From assembly GCA_007119075.1 (NCBI GenBank), contig SKQJ01000284.1:1-6255 (forward strand): a stretch of 6,255 nt of DNA, in the 5' to 3' direction. The stretch comes from Bacteroidales bacterium (lineage in GTDB: Bacteria > Bacteroidota > Bacteroidia > Bacteroidales > PUMT01). Position 1 is the first letter of the stretch; every line of letters begins with the position of its first letter. Position numbers and translations under genes: made by a program. Under the pieces are notes generated by a model that worked only from the letters and a program-made list of their open reading frames with translations, searched no databases and was not told the origin of the DNA. Positions 1-6,255 of this stretch are shown here, piece after piece.

Positions 1-15
1 GGCAGCAGGATAACG

Positions 16-1878
16 GTGGCATATAACAAGATTTACAGAATGAGATTATCTTATATATCAGGAAATTATATTTCAATATCGGCCAAAATTATTTTGATAT
101 TTCTGGTCACTTCCTTTTCACATGCCCGGGATGTGCAGTTTTCTGCCTCTGCACCTCCGGTTGTCGCCGTCGGCGAGCAGTTCAGGCTTACTTATACCGT
201 CAATGCAACGGCTTCCAATCTGCGCCTGCCTGATCTGGGCTCTTTCCAGCTTATATCGGGACCTTCCACTTCCACCAGCAGCAGCGTCCAGATAATCAAT
301 GGCGAGATGACACAAACCCGGACGATGACTTTCACCTATGTGCTTCGGGCAACTGCGGCTGGCAATTTCACTATAGGGACCGCATCCATTACCTCAGACC
401 AGGTACAGTACAATTCCAATACCGTTCAGATTGAAGTGGTTGCCGACAGCGAGGGGCGCAGCCAGGTCCCCGGCACTCCCGCTCCGGCACCCGGTCAGGT
501 TCCCCGGGATATAACCGGGGAAGATATATTTGTGAGGATACTGGTCGACAGAAACGAAGTCTACCAGGGAGAAGGGATCCTGGCCACCATCAAGCTATAT
601 TCCAAGCTCGACCTTACCGGTATCGAAAATGTCAGGCTTCCCGCCTTCAGTGGCTTTTTCCAGCAGGATATAGAGACTCCCCCGCTCAGGAGCCTTGACC
701 GTGAGGTGATCAACGGCGAAATATACGGTACGGGGGTTTTGAAGCAGACACTGTTGTTTCCCCAGAGAAGCGGGGAAATAAGGATCGAACCCTTTGCCAT
801 GGATGCTGTTGTCAGGCAGCGGGCAGGAAGAAGGGGGAGCCTGTTTGACGATTTTTTCGGGGGATTTGAAACCAGGAGGGTCCCGGTGGAGAGTCCGCCG
901 CTTACTCTGAACGTCAAGCCTTTTCCCGGCCAGAGGCCGGCCGGGTTTGGAGGCGGAGTGGGCAGCTTCAGCATCAGCACCGATCTGCAGCCAGACGAAG
1001 CCGTCACGAATGAAGCCATCACTCTGCGGATGACAATATCCGGAAGAGGAAACCTCCGGCTGCTTCAGAAGCCGGAAATTGATTTCCCCCCCGGCTTTGA
1101 AGTCTATGATCCCGGCATCAGCCAGAACATTGCCAACAGCGCCGGCGGGCAGCAAGGCAGCATTACCTGGGAATATCTTGTCATTCCCCGTAATCCGGGC
1201 AATTTCAGGATACCCCCGGTACAGTTCAGCTATTTCGATCCTTCCGCAGGCGAATTCAGGACGGCTTCCGGCAATGAGCTCAACCTGATTGTCGAAAGGG
1301 GCGAGGAAACCGGCGGACCAGCAATAGCCGGCAATGCAAGGGAGGATATTAGAATACTCGGAAGGGATATCCGGCATATCAAGATTTCCGGCGTGATACT
1401 GAAGGAAATTGATCACGATCCTTTCGGGACCTTTACTTTTTACCTCTGGTTTATCGGCCCCCTGATGATTTTCACCGTTTTTATACTGCTTCAGACCAAA
1501 AATATCCGCGACAGGGCCGACATAGCCAGGATGAAGAACCGCCGGGCAAGCAAAATGGCCCGCCGCCGTCTGAAATCGGCCGGCCGCTATCTGCAGGAAA
1601 ACAATTCACCGCAGTTTTTTGATGAGATACTCAAGGCATTATGGGGGTATTTAAGCGACAAGCTGCTGATTCCAGTGTCGGAGCTTAACAGGCAAAAAAC
1701 CAGGACGGCCCTGGCAGAAAAAAACATCAGCGAAAAGGAGATTGACCGGTTGATCGGGATAATCGATGAAAGCGAATATGCCAGGTATGCACCTGCGGCC
1801 TCCGGTGCCGACAAAGACAGAATATACAATGACACCATGGAAGCGATTACCGTGATTGAGCAAAATATAAGAAAATGA
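16..1878 (+). CDS. batD: BatD family protein (Bat operon, aerotolerance-type envelope protein)
   Basis: Membrane-anchored envelope protein of the Bat (Bacteroides aerotolerance) operon. Its biochemical role is unknown; the family is thought to form an envelope complex with BatA/BatB/BatC/BatE. Seen, numbering from the GTG at 16: hydrophobic signal core at about 24-34 with likely cleavage after S-H-A (37); beta-rich domain about 40-143; Pro-rich linker about 150-164; second beta domain about 168-303 containing the FDDFFGG segment (277-283) typical of BatD; third beta domain about 315-427; one membrane helix 473-492; then a strongly basic segment (497-520) and a cytoplasmic tail to 620 with the conserved-looking ALWGYLSDKL block (541-550). 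About 620 residues is normal for BatD. Start: GTG at 16 has AGGA five bases upstream, but ATG at 40 gives a more usual signal peptide, so either is possible. An upstream gene, probably batC, may end with TAA at 11-13. The stop overlaps batE. Confidence 0.92.
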   Translation: MAYNKIYRMRLSYISGNYISISAKIILIFLVTSFSHARDVQFSASAPPVVAVGEQFRLTYTVNATASNLRLPDLGSFQLISGPSTSTSSSVQIINGEMTQTRTMTFTYVLRATAAGNFTIGTASITSDQVQYNSNTVQIEVVADSEGRSQVPGTPAPAPGQVPRDITGEDIFVRILVDRNEVYQGEGILATIKLYSKLDLTGIENVRLPAFSGFFQQDIETPPLRSLDREVINGEIYGTGVLKQTLLFPQRSGEIRIEPFAMDAVVRQRAGRRGSLFDDFFGGFETRRVPVESPPLTLNVKPFPGQRPAGFGGGVGSFSISTDLQPDEAVTNEAITLRMTISGRGNLRLLQKPEIDFPPGFEVYDPGISQNIANSAGGQQGSITWEYLVIPRNPGNFRIPPVQFSYFDPSAGEFRTASGNELNLIVERGEETGGPAIAGNAREDIRILGRDIRHIKISGVILKEIDHDPFGTFTFYLWFIGPLMIFTVFILLQTKNIRDRADIARMKNRRASKMARRRLKSAGRYLQENNSPQFFDEILKALWGYLSDKLLIPVSELNRQKTRTALAEKNISEKEIDRLIGIIDESEYARYAPAASGADKDRIYNDTMEAITVIEQNIRK

Positions 1879-2699
1879 TGCGCCTGAAAAACTATATTCA
1901 CGCAATACTTGTTTTATGCTTTCTTTCGGCCATTTCTGCCTATGGCAATGAGCCGGCTACAGGCGAAGACGGCCGGATACTTTTCCGGGCTGCCGAAGCA
2001 TACGATCCCGCAGATGATTTCATCCTGGCAAACAGGCTGTATTCGGAAAGCAATTACGGCGAGGCTGCGCTGGTTTATGAAAGGATAATTGGTGCCGGGT
2101 ACCACTCAGCCGGACTGTACTACAACCTTGGCAACGCATATTACCGTTCCAATAACATACCGGCCGCCATACTGAACTATGAAAGGGCTGCGCTGCTCTC
2201 TCCCGGTGATGAGGATGTGCGGTTTAACCTTGAGCTGGCCAGATCACGGGTGAGGGACAGGATCGAGGAACTGCCTGCCTTTTTTCTTAACCGGTGGTGG
2301 CAGGATGCAAGAAGCATGGCCGGCGCCGGCGCCTGGGCCGTCCTGAGCGTTTCGCTGTTTATCCTTTCTCTTGCCATGGTCTCTGTCTTTCTTTTCTCTT
2401 CAAGCATTATTATCAAGAAAACATTCTTCTGGCTTGCCGTTTCGATGTTTTCCCTTGCGGTACTGTGCTTTTCCCTGGGACTTGATCAGAGAAACCATTT
2501 AAGGAACCATGGAACCGCCATAGTCTTTTCACCGCTGGTCCCGGTAAAAAGCTCACCCGATATTCGCAGCGCCGATCTGTTCATAATCCATGAAGGCACA
2601 AAAGTGCGTGTGGAGGAAAGCATCGGCGACTGGCGGTCGGTGAGGCTCAGCGACGGGAACAAGGGCTGGGTCCACATGGATGATATTGAGATGATCTGA
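1875..2699 (+). CDS. batE: BatE family protein: TPR repeats, two membrane helices, SH3-like domain
   Basis: Last gene of the Bat operon, a predicted membrane protein that probably acts as a scaffold with BatD and the BatA/BatB von Willebrand-type proteins; no enzymatic motif is seen. Layout: signal-like hydrophobic segment 8-20 with possible cleavage after S-A (22); two TPR-type helical repeats, about 46-75 (ANRLYSESNYGEAALVYERI) and about 80-112 (YYNLGNAYYRSNNIPAAILN); two membrane helices about 153-177 and 183-203; a bacterial SH3-like domain 213-274 with W253, V256 and the closing GWVHMDDIEMI. This order and the 274-residue length fit BatE of Bacteroidota. The ATG at 1875 overlaps the batD TGA in an ATGA arrangement, which suggests translational coupling; a second ATG follows directly at 1878. 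There is no clear Shine-Dalgarno site, only an A-rich leader. Identification rests on domain order plus adjacency to batD. Confidence 0.9.
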   Translation: MMRLKNYIHAILVLCFLSAISAYGNEPATGEDGRILFRAAEAYDPADDFILANRLYSESNYGEAALVYERIIGAGYHSAGLYYNLGNAYYRSNNIPAAILNYERAALLSPGDEDVRFNLELARSRVRDRIEELPAFFLNRWWQDARSMAGAGAWAVLSVSLFILSLAMVSVFLFSSSIIIKKTFFWLAVSMFSLAVLCFSLGLDQRNHLRNHGTAIVFSPLVPVKSSPDIRSADLFIIHEGTKVRVEESIGDWRSVRLSDGNKGWVHMDDIEMI

Positions 2700-2733
2700 C
2701 CTCCCCGCCGCCGGCAAAGCTCAGCGACGGGAA
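2645..2733 (+). repeat. 15-base exact direct repeat, one copy in batE and one after its stop
   Basis: The 15-mer GCTCAGCGACGGGAA occurs at 2645-2659, inside the SH3-like coding region of batE (codons for R-L-S-D-G-N), and again at 2719-2733, just after the stop codon. The copies are 74 bases apart, so the second lies in another reading frame and does not extend the protein. Its CAGCGAC portion also forms the left arm of the candidate terminator at 2722-2759. It could be a small tail duplication or chance. Confidence 0.6.
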
Positions 2734-2759
2734 GAAATTTCATGGGTTGCTGTTTTTTT
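2722..2759 (+). terminator. Candidate Rho-independent terminator after batE
   Basis: CAGCGAC (2722-2728) can pair with GTTGCTG (2746-2752): seven pairs with one G-U, around a 17-base loop. Seven T residues (2753-2759) follow directly. It starts 22 bases after the batE stop and sits before a new promoter-like element, as expected for the end of the Bat operon. The stem is short and the loop large, so it is only moderately convincing. Confidence 0.45.
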
Positions 2760-2780
2760 ATAAAAATTGGATTAGTTTTG
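2747..2780 (+). promoter_or_regulatory. Candidate Bacteroidetes-type promoter (-33/-7) for the permease gene
   Basis: TAGTTTTG at 2773-2780 matches exactly the Bacteroidetes primary sigma factor -7 consensus TAnnTTTG. A TTG at 2747-2749 could be the -33 element, although the 23-base gap is slightly long. Transcription would begin near A2787, giving a leader of about 18 bases before the ATG at 2805. The position between the candidate batE terminator and the permease start supports a separate transcription unit from 2805 onward. Confidence 0.5.
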
Positions 2781-2804
2781 TTTCTTAACCTAATCCTGTA
2801 GAAG

Positions 2805-4037
2805 ATGAATTCAAAATTCCCCCTTTATTTCAAGCTTTCGGCAATGATGTTCTTCCAGTACATGCTTTTTGCAGTCTGGTGGGTCCCTCTCGCGGCATAC
2901 CTTGCAGGAATGGGTCTTTCTCGCACACTGACGGCCCTGATCCTCAGTTCTATGGCGATTGGCTGCATGGCTTCGCCCATGATGGGCATGCTGGCCGATC
3001 GCTATTTTAAGGGTCAAAGAGTCCTTGCCACCACAAACTTCCTTGTCGGCATCATGCTCCTGTTTGCCGGGATGACCGGAAGTCCGGTATGGCTTTTTAT
3101 ATTCCTCCTTACTGCCATGATATTTTACATGCCTTCCTGGGGGCTTACCAGTTCCATAACAATGAAGCATGTGGATTCCGACATCTTTCCAAGGATCCGT
3201 GTATTCGGCTCAATTGGCTTTGTGCTGGCAAGCTTGTTCAGCATAATAACAGTCCGGTTCATAGGCCTGGAATTTGACGGGACCAATCTTCCGTTTTATG
3301 CCGCCGCCGGCGTAGCCGTTGTTGCGGCTCTTTTTAACCTTGGTCTGCCCGATACGCCCCCTCTTGCAAAGGGTCAGAAAGCTGCGTTTATCGACATTAT
3401 GGGGTTCAGGAGCATAAAGCTTATGAAAGACAGGAATTTTTCGGTTTTTATCATTCTGTCCTTTTTTGCCATGATCCCGTTTTCCATGTACTGGTCGTAT
3501 TTTTCCGAATTTCTGGCCGACAGCGGTTTTCGGTTTATCTCCCTTACCATGAACATGGGGCAGCTGCTGGAAATGTTTATCCTGCTTGCCGTTCCCATTT
3601 CAATCAAAAAATACGGCCTGCGCACAACAATGATAATCGGTCTGGCAGCCCTGGTGATCCGATATGCATCATTGATTTTTGCCGGCGGCGAAATCCAGCT
3701 GCCCTTTATACTTACAAGCGTTTTCGTTCATGGCATTATATTCGGTTTCTTTTATCTCGGCGGACAGATTTATATTGACCGTAAGGCACCGGCCGCACTC
3801 AGGGCTCAGGGGCAGGGTTTCATTTTCTTTGTGACGTTTGGCGTTGGACTGCTGGCAGGAAATTTCATAAGCGGTGAAGTAATAAGGGCTTTCTCAACAG
3901 AAACCGCAACGGGACTTCAATACCAGTGGAACTATATCTGGGGCATAACAACCTTGCTCTCGGTCATCCTTGCCCTTGCCTTTGTCTTGTTTTTCAAAAA
4001 AGAGGACTACGGCGTAATAGATGTCACGCCCGAATAG
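2805..4037 (+). CDS. MFS permease of the nucleoside:H+ symporter (NupG/XapB-like) family
   Basis: Predicted 12-helix inner-membrane proton symporter of the major facilitator superfamily, in the branch containing E. coli NupG and XapB. Several segments align by eye with NupG: the loop 2-3 signature GMLADRYF (61-68), YMPSWGLTSSI (108-118; NupG YMPTLGLINTI), FPRIRVFGSIGF (128-139; NupG FPPIRIWGTIGF), and the loop before helix 11 with ALRAQGQGF (331-339; NupG AIRASAQGM). Helices lie at about 11-33, 41-64, 71-89, 95-115, 133-151, 163-182, 213-232, 247-265, 272-292, 299-320, 336-357 and 377-397; 410 residues is close to NupG. The start is well fixed: an in-frame TAG (2799-2801) lies two codons upstream of this ATG. 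The substrate cannot be read from the sequence. In NupG/XapB it is a nucleoside, but the sugar kinase downstream makes a monosaccharide possible. Confidence 0.88.
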   Translation: MNSKFPLYFKLSAMMFFQYMLFAVWWVPLAAYLAGMGLSRTLTALILSSMAIGCMASPMMGMLADRYFKGQRVLATTNFLVGIMLLFAGMTGSPVWLFIFLLTAMIFYMPSWGLTSSITMKHVDSDIFPRIRVFGSIGFVLASLFSIITVRFIGLEFDGTNLPFYAAAGVAVVAALFNLGLPDTPPLAKGQKAAFIDIMGFRSIKLMKDRNFSVFIILSFFAMIPFSMYWSYFSEFLADSGFRFISLTMNMGQLLEMFILLAVPISIKKYGLRTTMIIGLAALVIRYASLIFAGGEIQLPFILTSVFVHGIIFGFFYLGGQIYIDRKAPAALRAQGQGFIFFVTFGVGLLAGNFISGEVIRAFSTETATGLQYQWNYIWGITTLLSVILALAFVLFFKKEDYGVIDVTPE

Positions 4038-4168
4038 GTTGAACTGTGTTTATTTCCCGGCGCCGCATTTTCCTGAAAGGGAGTATTGCCCTGGCCTGCC
4101 GGCAAAACTTTTACGATCATAAGCCTATCGCAGAACTCCAGATACAAAAGGTTTAAAAATTTTAAGTT

Positions 4169-5452
4169 ATGGCTGATATAGCTCACTTGCTGAAAAAAAT
4201 CAACAGCGGCGACAACGCAATCTTTAAATCCCTGTATGGCGACGACACACTGGTCCTGAAGAAACAGGGAGACGCCTACAGCAATCTTCTCAACCGGTTC
4301 AGGACCGAATTCGGGCAAAGCGATGCCGAACTGTTCAGTTCTCCCGGCCGCACGGAAATAGGAGGCAACCACACCGACCACAATATGGGACGGGTGCTGG
4401 CCGGCTCCGTGAGCCTGGATAACATTGCAGTTGCCGCAAAAAACAATTCCGGTATAATCCGCATAAATTCGGCCGGCTACCCGGCCTTTGAAGTGGATAT
4501 CAGCGACCTGGAACCCCGTGAAAATGAAAAGTTCAGGTCGGCCGCCCTGGTCAGGGGAATTGTGGCTGAGCTTATCAGGGCCGGATACCGTTGCGAAGGT
4601 TTTGATGCCTGCATTGACGGACGCGTGCCCAAGGGTTCCGGACTGAGTTCTTCCGCCTCCTTTGAAGTCCTGACCGGGGCGATTATAAGCCATCTTTTCA
4701 ATGATGGCAAGCTGGACCCTGCCAAAAATGCCATGATCGGCCAGTACGCCGAGAACAAATACTTCGGCAAGCCCTGCGGTTTGATGGATCAGACTGCCTG
4801 TGCGGTCGGGGGACTGATTACCATTGATTTCCAGTACCCCGCCAAACCCCGGGTCAGCAAGGTTGATTTTGATTTCACCAGTTCGGGCTTTTCGCTTGTC
4901 ATAACCGATACAGGGGGCGACCATGCCGACCTGAATGAGGATTACGCCCTGCTCCCCAGGGAAATGAAATCGGTTGCCTCTGCCCTTGGCGCGAACGTGC
5001 TCAGGGAGGTTACGCTGAAGGATATCGTAAAGGCAATACCCGAACTAAGGGATAAGACCGGCGACCGGGCTATCCTGCGGGCCTACCATTTCCAGCAGGA
5101 CAACAGCAGGGTGGTCAGGCAGGTGGAAGCTCTGAACAACGGAAATTTCGGGGCGTTTTTAAAAATGGTGATCGAATCGGGCTACAGCTCATTTATGTAC
5201 AATCAAAATATCTATTCTCCCCACAGCACCAGGGAGCAGGGAGTTGCGCTCGGACTTGCCCTGAGCGAGATCATGCTCAGGGACAAGGGAGCCTGGCGTG
5301 TTCATGGCGGGGGATTTGCAGGAACCATCCAGGCCTTCGTGCCGGCCGATGCCCTGGATGAATACATATACAAAATGGAAAAGGTCTTTGGCAGCGGCGC
5401 ATGCCATAAACTGTTTATCCGGAATGAAGGCGCTATAAGGCTTGAATTATAA
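4169..5452 (+). CDS. galK: GHMP sugar kinase, galactokinase family (variant sugar-binding motif)
   Basis: Predicted cytosolic ATP-dependent sugar-1-kinase of the GHMP superfamily. Galactokinase makes galactose-1-phosphate, the entry step of the Leloir pathway. Motif 1 is at 59-72 (PGRTEIGGNHTDHN); the ATP-binding motif 2 is at 152-163 (RVPKGSGLSSSA); the catalytic-base motif CGLMDQ is at 203-208, with D207 matching the catalytic Asp of GALK1 (D186); motif 3 is at 377-385 (RVHGGGFAG). R61 matches the active-site Arg37. The sugar-contacting Glu43 of classical enzymes is Asn (N67) here, while H68 and D70 are kept. At 427 residues it exceeds E. coli GalK (382), mainly by about 33 extra N-terminal residues before motif 1. 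It resembles the divergent GGNHTDHN branch usually annotated galactokinase. The start is fixed by an in-frame TAA (4163-4165) two codons upstream. No Shine-Dalgarno site or TAnnTTTG box is visible in the 131-base gap, so it may be co-transcribed with the permease. Kinase fold is certain; substrate is not. Confidence 0.87.
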   Translation: MADIAHLLKKINSGDNAIFKSLYGDDTLVLKKQGDAYSNLLNRFRTEFGQSDAELFSSPGRTEIGGNHTDHNMGRVLAGSVSLDNIAVAAKNNSGIIRINSAGYPAFEVDISDLEPRENEKFRSAALVRGIVAELIRAGYRCEGFDACIDGRVPKGSGLSSSASFEVLTGAIISHLFNDGKLDPAKNAMIGQYAENKYFGKPCGLMDQTACAVGGLITIDFQYPAKPRVSKVDFDFTSSGFSLVITDTGGDHADLNEDYALLPREMKSVASALGANVLREVTLKDIVKAIPELRDKTGDRAILRAYHFQQDNSRVVRQVEALNNGNFGAFLKMVIESGYSSFMYNQNIYSPHSTREQGVALGLALSEIMLRDKGAWRVHGGGFAGTIQAFVPADALDEYIYKMEKVFGSGACHKLFIRNEGAIRLEL

Positions 5453-5461
5453 TTGTCACTT

Positions 5462-5499
5462 CCGGGGAACGGAACGGGCATCTCAAAGCTTCACCCCGG
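5462..5499. repeat. Inverted repeat between convergent genes
   Basis: CCGGGG (5462-5467) and CCCCGG (5494-5499) are perfect 6-base inverted arms around a 26-base loop, filling most of the 49-base gap between the two converging genes. Neither strand has a T-run after the stem, so it is at best a weak bidirectional terminator. Confidence 0.3.
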
Positions 5500-5501
5500 C
5501 A

Positions 5502-6255
5502 TCAGGGAGCAGAAACCAGTATTTCGAAATCTTCCATCAGACCGTAATCAAGCAGATCGTATTCGCTTCCGGCAGGCTGCGTTGCAGGGGCATACTTGAA
5601 GCTCCAGGGGGTCACAATGCCCCTTCTGGTCACATTGTGATGAGGTCCCAGCAGGTTCTTGAGCGAGCCATAGACGGTGACTTCAATATTGTTTTCACCC
5701 GGCTCGACCAGGCCCGAAATATCGGCCCGGTAAGGGGGGGCCTGGACGATGCCGGCCGACCTGTTATTGACAAGTACTTCGGCAACCGATCCGTTCCACT
5801 CACCAAGGTTTACCATTACCGTTCCTGGAACTTTGTCAAATGAAACGGTTTTGATATAGGAAACCCGGTCGGAATAAAAAGGGTAGCCTGCTTCTTTCCA
5901 TGGGCCCGGTCCGGGAGGAGCCTGCGGCACGATTTCCCAGCCCATGCCGGCTTCGGCCAGCGAAAAGAGCCCGGTCAGGTAAACCGGCTGCAGCTCTGCA
6001 AGCATGCTCATAGGGCTTACGCTCAGAGATATAGTGTTTATGCCCGGCTTGAGATGTTCGCCTATGTTGTATACGGCAAAATCCCTTTCCACAAACCAGC
6101 GGCCCTGCACCGGCTCCATGGCGGTCCCGTTGACCGCCAGACTGAATATGTCAGGCCTTTCGGCCACGGCATTTATCGACAGCAAATCGGTGCCTTCCCT
6201 TACGGTGAAATCATAGACGAATTCAAAACCGGTACCCGTTGAAAAAGCATCGGCA
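5502..6255 (-). CDS. C-terminal part of a glycoside hydrolase with beta-jelly-roll sugar-binding domains (partial)
   Basis: The frame is open from the right edge (first full codon 6252-6254) to a TGA at 5502-5504, giving 250 residues; the start lies outside the window. The TTG at 6183-6185 is an internal Leu, since the frame continues upstream with ADAFSTGTGFEFVYDFTV. Two galactose-binding-like beta-sandwich modules can be seen. The first covers about the first 95 visible residues (FVYDFTV, then LAVNGTAMEP, then HLKPGINTISLSV). The second has the pattern of GH2-type sugar-binding domains: LGEWNGSVAEVLVNNRSAG, APPYRADISGLVEPGENNIE, VTVYGSLKNLLGPHHN. The ending PWSFKYAP and YDLLDYGLMEDFEIL resembles C-termini of large Bacteroidota hydrolases of the GH2/GH106 (alpha-L-rhamnosidase) kind. 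The catalytic domain is not in the window, so the family and substrate are inferred. No lipoprotein or secretion signal can be assessed. Confidence 0.75.
   Translation of the reverse strand, partial: ADAFSTGTGFEFVYDFTVREGTDLLSINAVAERPDIFSLAVNGTAMEPVQGRWFVERDFAVYNIGEHLKPGINTISLSVSPMSMLAELQPVYLTGLFSLAEAGMGWEIVPQAPPGPGPWKEAGYPFYSDRVSYIKTVSFDKVPGTVMVNLGEWNGSVAEVLVNNRSAGIVQAPPYRADISGLVEPGENNIEVTVYGSLKNLLGPHHNVTRRGIVTPWSFKYAPATQPAGSEYDLLDYGLMEDFEILVSAP

Noticed and set aside
1..13. Possible end of an upstream gene (TAA at 11-13)
   Set aside because: Only three codons are visible and another frame also stops at 24-26, so its identity as batC rests on operon expectation alone.
595..1416. 273-codon minus-strand open frame inside batD
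   Set aside because: Antisense shadow of a well supported gene; no recognisable protein features and no independent start signals.
2322..2333. 12-base palindrome GGCGCCGGCGCC in batE
   Set aside because: It encodes an Ala-Gly-rich run just before the first membrane helix; GC-rich codons explain it and there is no sign of a regulatory site.
4057..4104. Possible terminator between permease and kinase (CCGGC pairing with GCCGG, and the palindrome TGCCGGCA)
   Set aside because: Only five pairs with a 36-base loop and no proper T-run; not enough to split the two genes into separate transcripts.
4007..4924. 305-codon open frame on the minus strand opposite the sugar kinase
   Set aside because: It lies across the 5' part of the clearly real kinase gene, its translation has no recognisable motif or domain, and it is explained by the codon bias of the plus-strand gene.
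5612..5640. Perfect 8-base inverted repeat TCACAATG / CATTGTGA with a 13-base loop
   Set aside because: It falls inside hydrolase coding sequence (HHNVTRRGIVTP region) and comes from two similar V-T codon runs; no T-run or promoter is linked to it.
5442..5843. 133-codon plus-strand open frame overlapping the hydrolase tail
   Set aside because: It starts within the kinase stop region and runs antisense to the hydrolase, whose jelly-roll motifs are clear; the plus-strand translation is not protein-like.

Overview
The window most likely comes from a Bacteroidota chromosome, probably Bacteroidales-like, at roughly even GC. Four things point there. The left end carries a BatD-BatE pair, the end of an aerotolerance (Bat) operon of the type common in this phylum. 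Gene starts lack strong Shine-Dalgarno sites and follow A/T-rich leaders. A TAnnTTTG-type -7 element precedes one gene. The right end holds the tail of a polysaccharide-utilisation style glycoside hydrolase. No RNA gene, CRISPR array, insertion sequence or integrase is visible.

Layout: positions 16-1878 encode BatD, a secreted, membrane-anchored multi-domain beta protein. Its stop overlaps the start of BatE (1875-2699; TPR, two membrane helices, SH3-like tail). A candidate terminator (2722-2759) closes this operon, and a Bacteroidetes-type promoter follows immediately (about 2773-2780). Next is a 12-helix permease of the nucleoside:H+ symporter branch of the major facilitator superfamily (2805-4037). 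After a 131-base gap comes a GHMP sugar kinase of the galactokinase family (4169-5452). Convergent to it, on the minus strand, lies the C-terminal 250 residues of a beta-jelly-roll glycoside hydrolase (5502 to the right edge, start outside the window).

How the genes may work together: BatD and BatE belong to an envelope complex whose other members (BatA, BatB, BatC) should lie to the left. The permease and kinase look like an import-and-phosphorylate pair, and the hydrolase could supply a monosaccharide, but it is on the opposite strand and the link is only contextual. The most distinctive feature is the kinase's galactose-recognition motif, which reads GGNHTDHN instead of the classical IGEHTDYN, so the name galactokinase should be treated as a family label. 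No clearly undescribed system is present; this is mostly an ordinary core/catabolic region.
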